A stretch of DNA of 64,000 nucleotides from Thereva unica (taxonomy: Eukaryota > Arthropoda > Insecta > Diptera > Therevidae). The translations under genes and the position numbers were made by a program. This document shows, in pieces, positions 19,504 through 29,589 of the stretch. Positions within the stretch are counted from its first letter, which is position 1, and the number at the start of each line of letters is the position of its first letter. The stretch lies in contig OX465284.1 in NCBI GenBank assembly GCA_949987705.1, positions 70,851,470 to 70,915,469 of the forward strand, written 5' to 3'. The notes beneath the pieces were generated by a model that was not told the DNA's origin, did not search any database, and was given only the letters and a program-made list of their open reading frames with translations.

Positions 19504-22131
19504 ATGCAGAATGCTATACCGAGTCAAAGAAACCCAACTAGTTTGGTTATAAACTCGGTGGCAAACGATATCATGGTAACGGCTATGCTAAACATTTTGG
19601 ACAAGGACACTCAACCGATACAATGCCGAGCTTTATTGGACACCTGTTCCACCACCAATTTTATAACAGAGAATTTAGCCAACACTTTAGGTTTGAAAAG
19701 GAGTATCTGCCAGATACCCGTAGGCATGCTAAACGAAACGACAACATATGCAAAAGAGATGGTAATCACAACCATTCAATCATGTAGAAATAATTATGAA
19801 AGAACATTGACCTTCTTAATTATACCGACCATCTCTCAAGCAATACCAGAACAACAAATCAAGATCGAAACTGGTTGTATACCAAAGAATCTCAAACTAG
19901 CAGACCCTAAGTTTTACCAACCAGCACCAATCGATATCCTATTAGGAGCAGGAACAACGCTCTCAGTACTGTCAGTAGGGCAAATACGAATTCAACTACC
20001 AGAGAAGCAAGAGTTCTTATTACAAAAGACATTGCTTGGTTGGATTGTCGGAGGCGCCGCGCCGACTATCAAATCATCACGTAAACATCATGCCTGTCAT
20101 CTCACAACATCCTTACAATTTAACTTGAGCAAATTTTGGGAGATAGAAGAGTGTCCAAGGGAAAACAAGTTCTCTTTGGAAGAAGAGTTATGTGAACAAC
20201 ATTTTCAAAAACATGTCAAACGAACATCTAACGGAAGATATATTGTAGCATTACCTTTCAAATCACAAGTTACTAATTTAGGAAGTTCTTACCAATGTGC
20301 ATTAAAGCGACTTGAGAGTGTCGAACGAAAGTTGAGTAAGGATACAAGGCTTCAGAATCAATATAATGACGTTCTGAAAGAATATTTAACATTGGGCCAT
20401 ATGTCACCAGTGAATGATGAATCGAGTTTGGTAACAACTTATTATTTACCACATCATGCAGTTATAAAGGAATCCAGTATGACTACAAAGGTTCGAGTTG
20501 TTTTTGATGCATCTGCCAAAACAAGTACAGGTGTGTCTTTAAATGATAGTCTCTTGGTGGGTCCAACTATTCAGTCCAATCTGTTTTCTCTGTTGATACG
20601 GTTTCGAAGGTATCCGATTGTGTTAACCGGAGATATAGAGAAAATGTATAGACAATTTTTAGTCCGAAAAGAAGATAGGAAATATCAACGCATTTTATGG
20701 AGAGACGATAACAAAATGCTACAGACTTATGAATTAAATACGGTGACATTTGGTGTCTCATCTGCTCCATATCTAGCAATTCGATGTCTTCATCAACTCG
20801 CCGACGATGAAGGTCAACCTTATTTAAGAGCCGCACAAGCACTCAAAGAAGATTTCTATGTAGATGACGTTCTTACCGGAGCAAATAAAAGGGAGGAGGC
20901 TATAAAACTCAGAAGAGAATTGACAGAAGTTCTGTTAAAGGCAGGTCTATCGATTCGTCAATGGGCATCAAATGACTTATCAGTGTTAGAAGATATTCCT
21001 AAAGCTGATGTTCACCTTAAGTTACAACTTGGAGAGGATACAACCTTAAAAACATTAGGTGTATTTTGGAATTCTAGTTCTGATTCAATGATGTATACAG
21101 TGAAATCTTCGAAAATTCCAATAAAGATTACAAAGAGATATATTCTATCAGAAGTAGCAAAAATTTTCGATCCATTAGGATTATTAGCACCTGTGGTTGT
21201 TGTAGCTAAAATGCTATTACAAAAATTATGGACTATAAAGGTACATTGGGATGAGTCTCTCTCTAATGATATTCACACAGAGTGGCAGAGATATTATAAT
21301 CAACTTCAAATCCTGAACAAATTGTCCTTTCCACGGACTATTGTTACATCTGACTTGAAGGATGTACAATTGCATGGATTTTCTGATGCCAGCGAAAGGG
21401 CTTATGGAGCATGTATATATCTGAGAATAATCGATAAGGATAACAAAATTATAATGCAATTGTTGTGTGCCAAATCACGAGTAGCACCATTGAAAACTCA
21501 AAGTATACCGAGATTAGAATTATGTGGTGCTCAATTATTGGCGATCTTAACCAATACAGTAATCTCAGCGATTAAATTGGAAATCAATCAAGTATTTTAT
21601 TGGACAGATTCTACAATTGTTTTGCATTGGTTACATACCTCACCTCATCAATTGAAAACCTTTGTAGCAAATCGTGTTTCTCATATCCAAGGATTATCAG
21701 CTGCAAAGGATTGGCATCATGTGCGGACGAAAGATAATCCGGCCGACCTCATTTCTAGAGGCCAATTACCAGAAGTGTTTATTTCATCATCTATATGGAA
21801 GGTAGGACCAGCATGGTTAATGAAGTCAGAAGAAGTTTGGCCTCAGTCGGAGTTCACACAAATTGATGAATTACCTGAACAACGTCAATCTATGTGTTTA
21901 TCAACAAGTGTAATAAAATTACAAGCAAACGCAATATTTGGAAGATTCTCTTCTATAGGTAGATTAAAGTGGTTACTTGCTAATTGCTTCAGGATCAATT
22001 GCAAGCTTAAAGAAAAAGGTCCAGTTCTGTTTCATGAACTACAGAATGTATCGAACAAGGTAATAAAGACCATTCAAGTTCAGATCTTAAGAAGAAAACT
22101 TTGGATTACGTATGGACCAGTTCAAATATGA
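19504..22131 (+). CDS. BEL/Pao pol: protease, reverse transcriptase and RNase H (integrase missing)
   Basis: An 875-codon frame without internal stops. Protease region DUF1758 near residues 35-200 (RALLDTCSTTNFIT, DILLGAGTTLSV, KTLLGWIVGGAA). RT at about 315-500: TKVRVVFDASAKT, LLVGPTIQSNL, VLTGDIEKMYRQ, TFGVSSAPYLAIR, and the catalytic FYVDDVLTG (YVDD at 452-455). The peptidase A17/RNase H region follows: LHGFSDASERAYGACIYL, IPRLELCGAQLLAIL, FYWTDSTIVLHWLHTS, DNPADLISRG. It stops at 22129-22131 just after the IGRLKWLLA segment. The H2C2 zinc finger and D,D-35-E integrase core expected next are absent, indicating a deletion in this copy or lineage. Confidence 0.9.
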   Translation: MQNAIPSQRNPTSLVINSVANDIMVTAMLNILDKDTQPIQCRALLDTCSTTNFITENLANTLGLKRSICQIPVGMLNETTTYAKEMVITTIQSCRNNYERTLTFLIIPTISQAIPEQQIKIETGCIPKNLKLADPKFYQPAPIDILLGAGTTLSVLSVGQIRIQLPEKQEFLLQKTLLGWIVGGAAPTIKSSRKHHACHLTTSLQFNLSKFWEIEECPRENKFSLEEELCEQHFQKHVKRTSNGRYIVALPFKSQVTNLGSSYQCALKRLESVERKLSKDTRLQNQYNDVLKEYLTLGHMSPVNDESSLVTTYYLPHHAVIKESSMTTKVRVVFDASAKTSTGVSLNDSLLVGPTIQSNLFSLLIRFRRYPIVLTGDIEKMYRQFLVRKEDRKYQRILWRDDNKMLQTYELNTVTFGVSSAPYLAIRCLHQLADDEGQPYLRAAQALKEDFYVDDVLTGANKREEAIKLRRELTEVLLKAGLSIRQWASNDLSVLEDIPKADVHLKLQLGEDTTLKTLGVFWNSSSDSMMYTVKSSKIPIKITKRYILSEVAKIFDPLGLLAPVVVVAKMLLQKLWTIKVHWDESLSNDIHTEWQRYYNQLQILNKLSFPRTIVTSDLKDVQLHGFSDASERAYGACIYLRIIDKDNKIIMQLLCAKSRVAPLKTQSIPRLELCGAQLLAILTNTVISAIKLEINQVFYWTDSTIVLHWLHTSPHQLKTFVANRVSHIQGLSAAKDWHHVRTKDNPADLISRGQLPEVFISSSIWKVGPAWLMKSEEVWPQSEFTQIDELPEQRQSMCLSTSVIKLQANAIFGRFSSIGRLKWLLANCFRINCKLKEKGPVLFHELQNVSNKVIKTIQVQILRRKLWITYGPVQI

Positions 22132-22279
22132 AAGGCCACAAAATTGCTCATAAATCACTAAAATCACATAATAACACATTTTACAAACTATCATAACATT
22201 CAGAACAGATTAGATATTATACCAACAATGAGCTGTTAAATAAATTAATATGTTGTAAAATTTAAATAATTTAATCAGT

Positions 22280-22558
22280 TTGTTTATAGATACGAGCATG
22301 GAAGATATTTTAGAAATCCATCCAGAAGATGACTGGGGTTTTGAAGGGACAGGATTAGAAGAAATATATTGTAGGACTCCTGGGAGAAGAACAGGAGAGT
22401 GGTCTATTACCACACCGCCAACTCCACACGAAGAACGGAATAAAGAACGAAGCGAATCCCGGACAAATCTAATATTGAGCGAACAAGATAAAGAAAAGGA
22501 CGAATTACCAATCACCCCTGGAAAAAATATAAATTGGGAAGATGGATGTCCAAAATGA
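22280..22558 (+). CDS. Short acidic ORF of unknown function inside the second BEL element
   Basis: A 92-codon frame (MFIDTSMEDILEIHPEDDWGF...), acidic and charged, between the truncated pol and the CR1-like insertion. A further short open piece follows to about 22668 (TLMTKEGKSFTISFEEL). I do not recognise a family. It could be the remnant of a pol C-terminus after an integrase deletion, or a small third ORF. Confidence 0.4.
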   Translation: MFIDTSMEDILEIHPEDDWGFEGTGLEEIYCRTPGRRTGEWSITTPPTPHEERNKERSESRTNLILSEQDKEKDELPITPGKNINWEDGCPK

Positions 22559-22731
22559 GCAGGAGAATGGTTTAATTAATATAATAACGGAGACTAAAAC
22601 AGAGAATAAAAATTATACGTTAATGACCAAAGAAGGTAAAAGCTTTACCATATCCTTTGAAGAACTCTAGAGTTAACCCTTCTAGCACAGAAGGCGCACT
22701 TTACAGCTAAGCATGAAAATCTATATATACA

Positions 22732-22734
22732 TAC

Positions 22735-22817
<83 letters not shown>

Positions 22818-22826
22818 CATATATAG
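22732..22826. repeat. (AT)n microsatellite with TACA interruptions
   Basis: About 70 bp of uninterrupted TA dinucleotides with TACA-containing edges. It lies at the 3' end of the minus-strand CR1-like element. Short tandem repeats are common at CR1-type 3' ends, so it is probably derived from the element's tail. Confidence 0.9.
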
Positions 22827-22995
22827 AGTTTCCCTTCTAAGACAGAAGGCACACTTCCCAGCAGGGCTGAGAAATATTTACCACTGCCGTGGCTCAGCTG
22901 AGACATGCAAACATAAAATATTAAAAACATAAAAGATCAAAAACATTAAACAGAGGAGCATGCAAAACTAAAAAGGAAGTGGAGCACGTAGAGAG

Positions 22996-25905
22996 TCACG
23001 CCACATTGAGAAGGGTCCTTTTAAGGACAACTTCACTGGTAAGCAAGCTAAACACACTCCTATTGTTGTTAGTATTTATAAGCATGCGATTAACGGGTTC
23101 GAACATGCCATAATTGGTGTTAGAGGAATTAATGTGCAAAAGAGGTTCACCTCTCAGGTTGTAGTTATTCACTCTAAATGACGCGCGGTTTCTTAAGAAA
23201 CCAGAGTCCACCTTGTCATTCATCAGTCGATGAACGAATATAACGTCAGCGACCTCGCGGCGCTTATGAAGGGAGCTTAAGTTGAGCAATTTAAGTCTGT
23301 TCTCATAAGGCGGAAGAGCGAGTGGGTCATCCCATGGGAGGTGGCTGAGTGCAAACCGGACGAACTTCCTTTGAACCGATTCGATTCTACTAACATGGGA
23401 GGAGTAGTAAGGAGACCATACCTGGGAAGCGTAGTCAAGCAAAGGCCTAACCAAAGATACGTACAGGTGTTTAGTGACGAGGGGGTTGTTGAACTCTTTG
23501 GACCATCTTTTTATAAATCCCAGGACTGAATTGCCCTTGGAGGAGATATAATTGATGTGGGTGGAGAAATCCAACTTACTTTCTAACCTAACCCCAAGAT
23601 CGATTACAGATTCAGTACGGGAGACCTTGTTGTCAAGGAAAGTATAGTCATAAGTTATAACACCACGTTTCCTACAAAAAGTCATGATCTCGCATTTACT
23701 AATATTAAGCACAAGGTTGTTGTTGGAACACCAAGAATAGAAGGTGTTTAGATCTGCTTGCAGAAGTTTGCAATCCTCTATACTCCTTATGTGGCGATAC
23801 AGTTTGATGTCATCAGCGTAAATAAGGATTTTACAGTGCTTTAGCAGTGTAACAATATCGTCAATTGATAAAATAAAAAGAAGAGGGCCAAGATGGCTGC
23901 CTTGCGGGACTCCAGAGGACGCTTCGATATTCTTCGATTTGACTCCGCGGAATAGAACCTGGTAGGTTCTATCGGCTAAGTACGACTGGAACCAATCCAC
24001 AAGGGCATGCGGAAAGCCTAATTTCTTTAGTTTAAGAACTATAATAGAGTGGGAGAGCTTGTCGAAAGCCTTACTAAAATCTGTATAGACACAGTCAGTT
24101 TGGCAGCCAGTGACAAAGCCTCTAATTGTGTGTGAAGAGAACTCCAGTAAATTAGTAGTAGTGGAACGGGCTGCAAGAAAACCATGTTGGTTTGTTGAGA
24201 TAAGCCTCTTGCAGATAGGGGCGATAGCAGAATAAATAATAGATTCGAAGAGTTTTGGTATAGACGATAACTTCGCAATTGGCCTATAATTAGATATTTC
24301 GTTTTTACAGCCTTTCTTATGGACAGGTATTATAAAAGAGTTCTTCCATAAGGTTGGGAAGCGCCCTTTATTTAGGGATTTTTGAAATAAACATAGAAGA
24401 GGAGACAGTAGGGCCCCTGCACAGGATTTTAGAACAGCTGGAGGGACTCCATCAGGGCCGGACGAAAAGTCTTGTGGAAGTTCATTTATATGCTTCGAGA
24501 TATCATCCCTGGTTATAGACAGGGAAAAGTTTTGAGCCGCTCGGATTGCATTGATATGTCGAAAATTGTCTTCATCTGGTTGGAATACAGGGGACGAGAA
24601 AGATTTGAGGAAGAACGATGCAAAATTGTCACAAATTTCTGCTGAATTAGAACTAAGGGAGTTCTCGTATTTCATGGTGTAAGGGTAATTATCAACTTTT
24701 TTCTTTGTGTTGATAAATTGAAAGAATGCTCTGGAATCACCAAACACTTTACCTTCCATGTTTCTGAGGTACTCTTTATAGAGGGTTTCGGAGAGAGCAT
24801 GAAATTGGTCATAGCAATTGAGAAATGCATCGAAACTCGCAGTGTCTTTCTTCTTCAGGTAGTTTTTCCAGAGTTTATTCTTCAGGTTTTTGGTACGTCT
24901 CAACTCGTTGTTGTACCACGGTGGGGATGATCTGGATGATTTTAACGGCTCGATAGGTACACAGGATGCGAAAGTTTCATACAGGACGGAGTAAAATCTG
25001 GCTACATCGACATCCAACTCATTAGGTAAGAGCAACCAATTGAAATCGACCGAAGTGAGCTTGGATGACAGTTCCTCAAGGTTGGCTTTTTTAAAGTTAA
25101 AGGTAAAAGTTGGCTCCTCTGGGATTGGCTTATTGTTAAAGACAGAACAATAGCTCAGTAGGAGAGGAGGGTGATAATTATCGACAGGTGACAAGACAAT
25201 TGAGCTAGGCTCAACATTCATGTTGTCTGAGTCGGAAAAGAATACAAGATCTAGCCGCCTTCCTAAAATATTATTCACACCGCTCATTTGGCACAAGCCG
25301 CAGGAAAATAAGGAATTCAGAAAGCTGGATTCCTTAGAGTTAAGGTTGTTTCCAGGAAGGTAGTTATCGTCATCATCGCACGATACCCATTTAACATTGG
25401 GTAAGTTAAAATCACCTACAAGTAGGAGTTCATCTTTGGAATCCATCATATCTTGGATATGATTTATGTAAGCGATTAGAATATCATAGAGATTTTGACC
25501 TCTATCGTCAAGAGTGCTGAACATATCTGGTGGGATGTAACAGCAGATTAAGAATAAGTTGTTATGAACAAGGGAGACTTTGAGAGCGAGGACCTCAATG
25601 TCTAAAGTGTTGGAAAAATCAGGAAGCGTTATTAAGCAACAGTTGAGAAGGTTACTACATGCAAGTAGTACACCACCTCCACGAGCCTCCGAGTCAATAT
25701 ATCTATCCCTCCGAAAAACTTGGAAGGAAGAGTCGAAAAGTTCGGCATTAAGAATCCCACTGTATAGCCATGTTTCTGTAAAAGCGATTATATCGAAATC
25801 ACTGGCCGAAGTCGACAGAAACACATCTTGGGTTTTAGATCTGATTCCCCTCACATTTTGGTAATAGAGGGAAAGCGTCTTAAGTTTTTTGAAACTTGTA
25901 GAGTA
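22996..25905 (-). CDS. CR1-like ORF2: AP endonuclease and reverse transcriptase
   Basis: The open frame begins at 25905 just after a TGA and has no ATG before the endonuclease starts (YYQNVRGIRSKT at about 25869), so initiation is probably linked to ORF1; it lies in the -1 frame relative to ORF1. Endonuclease: FDIIAFTETWLY, GGGVLLA, LLLVGDFNLPNVKW, LDLVFFSDS and the final DNYHPP (SDH variant). RT: SGPDGVPPAVL, NYRPIAKLSSIPKLFESII, TDFSKAFDKLSHS, SSGVPQGSHLGPLLF, catalytic IYADDIKLY, IDLGVRLESKLDF and a C-terminal region ending HINSSNTNYGMFEP. About 950 residues from the endonuclease start, the usual length. No stop or frameshift, so an active enzyme is possible. Confidence 0.9.
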   Translation of the reverse strand, partial: YSTSFKKLKTLSLYYQNVRGIRSKTQDVFLSTSASDFDIIAFTETWLYSGILNAELFDSSFQVFRRDRYIDSEARGGGVLLACSNLLNCCLITLPDFSNTLDIEVLALKVSLVHNNLFLICCYIPPDMFSTLDDRGQNLYDILIAYINHIQDMMDSKDELLLVGDFNLPNVKWVSCDDDDNYLPGNNLNSKESSFLNSLFSCGLCQMSGVNNILGRRLDLVFFSDSDNMNVEPSSIVLSPVDNYHPPLLLSYCSVFNNKPIPEEPTFTFNFKKANLEELSSKLTSVDFNWLLLPNELDVDVARFYSVLYETFASCVPIEPLKSSRSSPPWYNNELRRTKNLKNKLWKNYLKKKDTASFDAFLNCYDQFHALSETLYKEYLRNMEGKVFGDSRAFFQFINTKKKVDNYPYTMKYENSLSSNSAEICDNFASFFLKSFSSPVFQPDEDNFRHINAIRAAQNFSLSITRDDISKHINELPQDFSSGPDGVPPAVLKSCAGALLSPLLCLFQKSLNKGRFPTLWKNSFIIPVHKKGCKNEISNYRPIAKLSSIPKLFESIIYSAIAPICKRLISTNQHGFLAARSTTTNLLEFSSHTIRGFVTGCQTDCVYTDFSKAFDKLSHSIIVLKLKKLGFPHALVDWFQSYLADRTYQVLFRGVKSKNIEASSGVPQGSHLGPLLFILSIDDIVTLLKHCKILIYADDIKLYRHIRSIEDCKLLQADLNTFYSWCSNNNLVLNISKCEIMTFCRKRGVITYDYTFLDNKVSRTESVIDLGVRLESKLDFSTHINYISSKGNSVLGFIKRWSKEFNNPLVTKHLYVSLVRPLLDYASQVWSPYYSSHVSRIESVQRKFVRFALSHLPWDDPLALPPYENRLKLLNLSSLHKRREVADVIFVHRLMNDKVDSGFLRNRASFRVNNYNLRGEPLLHINSSNTNYGMFEPVNRMLINTNNNRSVFSLLTSEVVLKRTLLNVA

Positions 25906-26663
25906 TCAGGAGTGCGCTGCTCGCGCGTGCGGGGGACAAAACATTTTGAAAAGGCACCAGGAGGCCAGAACGTGGGGTCTAAAAGCTTTTCAGCGGTATT
26001 GGGCGGTGCAGTCAAGATGAAAGACGCAACCGGTTTGGAGACATTGCTGATCTTCCTGCAGGAGACTGTAGCAGGATTAATAGTTTTCCCCATTAGGTAT
26101 TCTTTAATTGCCTCGCACGTAGTTTCTGGGGAGAAACGCGAAATGAAAATAGTTCGTGGCCTGGGTACCGTTGTCAGATTAGTGCAGGTTACCGGAGACT
26201 CAGCGTCTCCAGTGCCCGACGGTCCAATGATACTAATAGAAGAGGTTGATGCCGCAACCGGTTCTGGGATATAGTTTGAGCCCATTGGAAGTGAGGGTGC
26301 GCGGATAGACGAGCTTAGATAGGGGTTTGCAGTGACAGCATCCGTAACGTTAACTTTACGACTGCGTTTGCGTTTTCCATTCTTTCTACAGGCTTTCTTG
26401 TGGTCATGAGCCAGGCTGGGGGCAGTCTCCACCGAAGTGCCCTTTTCAAGTGTTATGACCGGGTCGTTCAGGGCTGTGGTGTTAAGAGCAGCTGCATCAT
26501 CCGCCGTTAGAGAAACAGCTGTGGGACAGGGTGTAGAAAGAAGCTGCTCCCCTACCTGCGAGGCGTCATAAGATACTGGCGCCACCGAGGGGGAGTTTAT
26601 TCTATCACAAACATTTTCAAATTTTAGCGATAGAGAACTCAGGGCATTGTGATTTTGCACCAC
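25851..26663 (-). CDS. CR1-like ORF1 protein
   Basis: A 270-residue frame. The N-terminal two thirds are low-complexity and Ser/Thr/Ala-rich with a short basic patch (KNGKRKRSRK, about residues 94-103). The C-terminal part (about 165-250) reads PRPRTIFISRFSPETTCEAIKEYL then WPPGAFSKCFVPR, the RRM-like region followed by a WP-G motif common in ORF1 of invertebrate CR1-like elements. It is likely an RNA-binding chaperone in the retrotransposition particle. The ORF ends in TGA at 25853-25851 and overlaps ORF2 by about 55 bases, with a slippery heptamer 30 bases before the stop. No zinc knuckle is visible. Confidence 0.82.
   Translation of the reverse strand: MVQNHNALSSLSLKFENVCDRINSPSVAPVSYDASQVGEQLLSTPCPTAVSLTADDAAALNTTALNDPVITLEKGTSVETAPSLAHDHKKACRKNGKRKRSRKVNVTDAVTANPYLSSSIRAPSLPMGSNYIPEPVAASTSSISIIGPSGTGDAESPVTCTNLTTVPRPRTIFISRFSPETTCEAIKEYLMGKTINPATVSCRKISNVSKPVASFILTAPPNTAEKLLDPTFWPPGAFSKCFVPRTREQRTPDTLQVSKNLRRFPSITKM
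25884..25890 (-). promoter_or_regulatory. Candidate -1 ribosomal frameshift site A_AAA_AAC
   Basis: In the ORF1 frame the codons are TCA-AAA-AAC, so the heptamer A AAA AAC is in the phase required for X_XXY_YYZ slippage. A -1 shift here leads directly into ORF2 (next codons CTT AAG ACG), which has no ATG of its own upstream of the endonuclease. The phase was checked from coordinates (25886 is a codon start in ORF1; 25884 in ORF2). I did not establish a downstream pseudoknot. Confidence 0.6.
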
Positions 26664-26871
26664 TGCAAGCTATACCGTGGAAACGTATCCGAGCCACCGT
26701 CAGGAAGCGATATACCATGTTTTTATCTGGAGAGCGTAGTGTGAGGATTTCCATTCGTAAAAACAAAATTATCTGGTCAAATTTAAAATATTCAAAACCT
26801 AAAATTAATTAATATTAATAAAATTTAAAAATAAAATAATACCAAATGAGTTGAAAAATTAATTTCTCAAC

Positions 26872-26881
26872 GGGGGGAGAA
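26872..26881 (+). other. Polypurine tract of the second BEL element
   Basis: GGGGGGAGAA directly precedes the 3' LTR. It is the expected primer for plus-strand DNA synthesis. Confidence 0.85.
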
Positions 26882-27368
26882 TGTTGACGTGACAAGTATA
26901 AATAAATGGTGACAAATAAATTAATTAATTTTGAGTTGACAGGAAAGCAAAGCATCCTATATATGGCTGTTCTAATACTATAAAAATTATAGTAAAAGTT
27001 ATCAAAAGCTCGCCTACTAAAATATCAGAGCGAGCTTGAATCAAGGAAACAGTATAAAAGGCGAGTCCCAGGATATACAAATTATTCTTTACCTACAAGT
27101 GGGACTAACCACACCGGGTAAGGAATCCTATACACCGTTAGGGTTAGATACGGTTTGGGATTTACCAAATGGTCACAGAGGCTTAGAGACAAGAAGTAAC
27201 ATCAAGATAACGCTATTCCGTGTTTATAATTCCATTGTCCATTTAATATTGTTTATTAATAAAAATCAACCTTTCCATTTAATATCTTTTTTTATTTCCT
27301 CAATATAAATCATACTTACAACCACAAATAGTGATTGTCCGTAAAAAGAGAAGTCACACGCAAAAACA
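26882..27368 (+). repeat. 3' LTR of the second BEL element (487 bp)
   Basis: Same length and termini as 16271-16757, followed by the CTAGG duplication (27369-27373). Confidence 0.93.
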
Positions 27369-27665
27369 CTAGGAACTAAAGGTAGTATTGGGTGACGCCG
27401 AAACCAACTCCTACACTATTTCGGTCGGAGTTCCGCAGGGGTCAATTCTATCACTCCCACTTTTCGTAAGTACAATTCGGGTATGGACCAAACTCCCACA
27501 TTCAGTATTTCCGAACTAATACATCATCCAACACCGAACCCCCCCCCTGCCCATCGCGACTTATTCTTTTCTCCTCGGTCCTTTAATCTAAGCTTACTAC
27601 TAGACATTGAATTCTAACGGGCTCATAGTATAAAGGGTGGTTCCTAAATTAGGGTTTTTTACAAA
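27369..27665 (+). pseudogene. FADD-type Jockey-group fragment, part 3 of 3 (3' end)
   Basis: AACTAAAGGTAGTATTGGGTGACG... matches 35300-35420 of the reference copy up to SVGVPQGSILS, then jumps across an internal deletion to the 3' end (GTATTTCCGAACT..., CTTACTACTAGACATTG..., AAAGGGTGGTTCCTAA). This is the right flank of the second BEL insertion and completes the pieces at 15500-15563 and 16145-16270. Confidence 0.75.
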
Positions 27666-29589
27666 AAAATGATTCGAACCTAGCCTATAGCTCAGAATGG
27701 CATCAATAAAACCATTAGTAGCGTGGGAACGATTCGAGCTTCTGAGACTCTAGGGTCAAGAAAGGCAGATCATGATAGATGAGTTCTGAGTGGATTTGTT
27801 CAAGAGCTACGCTTTATTTATTTATCCCATGAATACGTTTCAACGTGGTTACAATAATACTCTCTATAAGTAGTATCTATATCAACCAAAATTTATCTGT
27901 TTTCATCAACACTTTGCCAAAGGACGAAAAATATTTCAGAATTTCAATATCAACAGAGACACCGCCACCAAAATGATAACTATCCCCGGAAAACCCATCT
28001 GCAAGGCACAAAAACTTTATCCTTTATCGCAATTTGCCAAACATACGAGTATTTTCAATGTCCTCGAAATCTCCCTTCTCATCTCGCCATCGTCAAGCTC
28101 TCAACCGTCAAACACCATCGGTTCCTTTTTAATATGAAAATTCTCTTGGGCAAAGGTATGACTTTGAGCATATTACCCACATGCAGGTTGGTGCCGCTCC
28201 ATACATCCACCGGAGCCGGGCTTACATCGAGCGGAGCAAAGCGGAGACTTTTTATCTATACTCTGGCAGCGCCAAGTTTTAATTAAAATTTTAATTAATT
28301 CTACTTAATGTGCAAATAACATTGATCATTAATTTAATTTTACCCTTGCCAATGAGCTCTTTATCGGCGCCTTTCTGCGATGATGGAAAGTCACCATCAT
28401 ATGAGATACTGTGGATTCCCGCGTGGTGGAGTGCCGAACTGAAGGCTGCTGCATCTCTGCTGAACCTGGAGCGCCCATCTCGGAATATCGGTATGGAGAT
28501 ATCCTCCTCGGCTGTTGTATCCATCAAGGGATAACGCAAATAATTTCGCGGCGAGATTGGTTTACTGATGGCGCGTTATCTGCTGGCTTCAATGCCGCGC
28601 TGCAAGAGAGAATCCCCGGCATTAAAGTCTTGACTCGCTGTCGATTAATCAATTAATTGAGACGTCAGCGGAATATCGTCATCGATGTTACAAAATTAAT
28701 CGACAGAACCCAGCCCGCCTCCCTCCAATCACCAATCACCCCCTCCACTGTTCTACTCGTTATTCACTACCTTTGTTGCTGAGACCCCCCGAAACCCGCT
28801 CGCCCTGCGGAAGCGAACATCTCGGAGCTGCGACTGTAATTATTTGCTGCCGAGTGAAACGCCTATAATTAGGGGACATTCTGGCAGTTAATTTCCTGCT
28901 CATTCATAGGATGATAAGAAGGTTTGTACTTTGTTGGTAATTTTAGGGAAATTATTGCACAAAACGGATCATTACGTCCAGTAATGGATGGCGGGACGTG
29001 CCTTCGTGTGTATAGCAACGGATGAATCTGGTCTTCCTCTTCTTCAGTTCCAATTTCGCAAATGAATAACTTAGGATGACCCAAATCTCGAAGATAAATT
29101 GCAATGCTTCCTTAGAAGAAGAAAGAAGTTATAATTACTTGGTTATTAACGGAATTTTATGACTTCCCTTAAGTTCGGTGAGGATTGACTGAGCAGTATT
29201 GTGGCAAAGACGATGGGGATTGCGAGTGGTACTATTGAGAGCATTTATGTATTTGTAACATGGCAGAGATTTACAAATTTGTACACTCCTAAACAAGGAT
29301 GCTCATCTGATGGGCTTGCACGTTGGCAGCCTCAAACTTATTTGGACTTGGTCATACGGGATTTCCTCAGCAATTGTTAGCTTAGGCCCATCTGAAGTTC
29401 TCGTAGGCGCATGTCAATACTTATACGACTCTGCTTCAAAGATAGACCCGTTTGAATCCACAGTGCTCGTGTCATGTTCACAGAGATCTTCGTGTTCTTC
29501 TCATCAGATTGTCAAGCCATTTGGAGCTTTTAATAAGCTAAGAGGCTAAGAGGTCAGGAACAACAGTGTTTTGCAGCTCACTCAATCCA
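27666..29589. other. No supported gene; possibly host non-coding DNA
   Basis: No transposon motif and no long open frame with recognisable content. Composition is more mixed than in the transposon relics, with AT-rich homeodomain-like TTAATTAA motifs at about 28277-28300 and 28330. I cannot assign a function. Confidence 0.4.

Larger units (their letters stand above)
22690..26770 (-). mobile_element. CR1/Jockey-group non-LTR retrotransposon, apparently intact coding capacity
   Basis: On the minus strand ORF1 (26663-25851) and ORF2 (25905-22996) overlap and both are open from end to end, with all expected motifs. About 100 bp of possible 5' untranslated sequence precedes ORF1. The 3' untranslated region runs to a (TA)n microsatellite (22732-22826). 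A sequence GTGCCTTCTGTCTTAGAAGGG next to it is repeated with changes on the far side (about 22675-22710). Exact ends are uncertain and I could not identify a target duplication. It lies in antisense orientation inside the second BEL element, so it is younger than that insertion. Confidence 0.83.
16271..27368 (+). mobile_element. BEL/Pao LTR retrotransposon with nested LOA and CR1-like insertions
   Basis: Two 487-bp LTRs (16271-16757, 26882-27368) begin TGTTGACGTG and end CAAAAACA. A 5-bp target duplication CTAGG lies at 16266-16270 and 27369-27373, and the flanks join to restore a Jockey-group relic. tRNA-Tyr primer-binding site at 16759-16776; polypurine tract GGGGGGAGAA at 26872-26881. Gag starts at 16869 and is broken by a LOA insertion, resumes to a TGA at 19498-19500, and pol follows in the same frame (19504-22131) but lacks integrase. 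A minus-strand CR1-like element occupies about 22.7-26.8 kb. This copy is therefore defective although its LTRs differ at only about two sites by eye. Confidence 0.93.
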
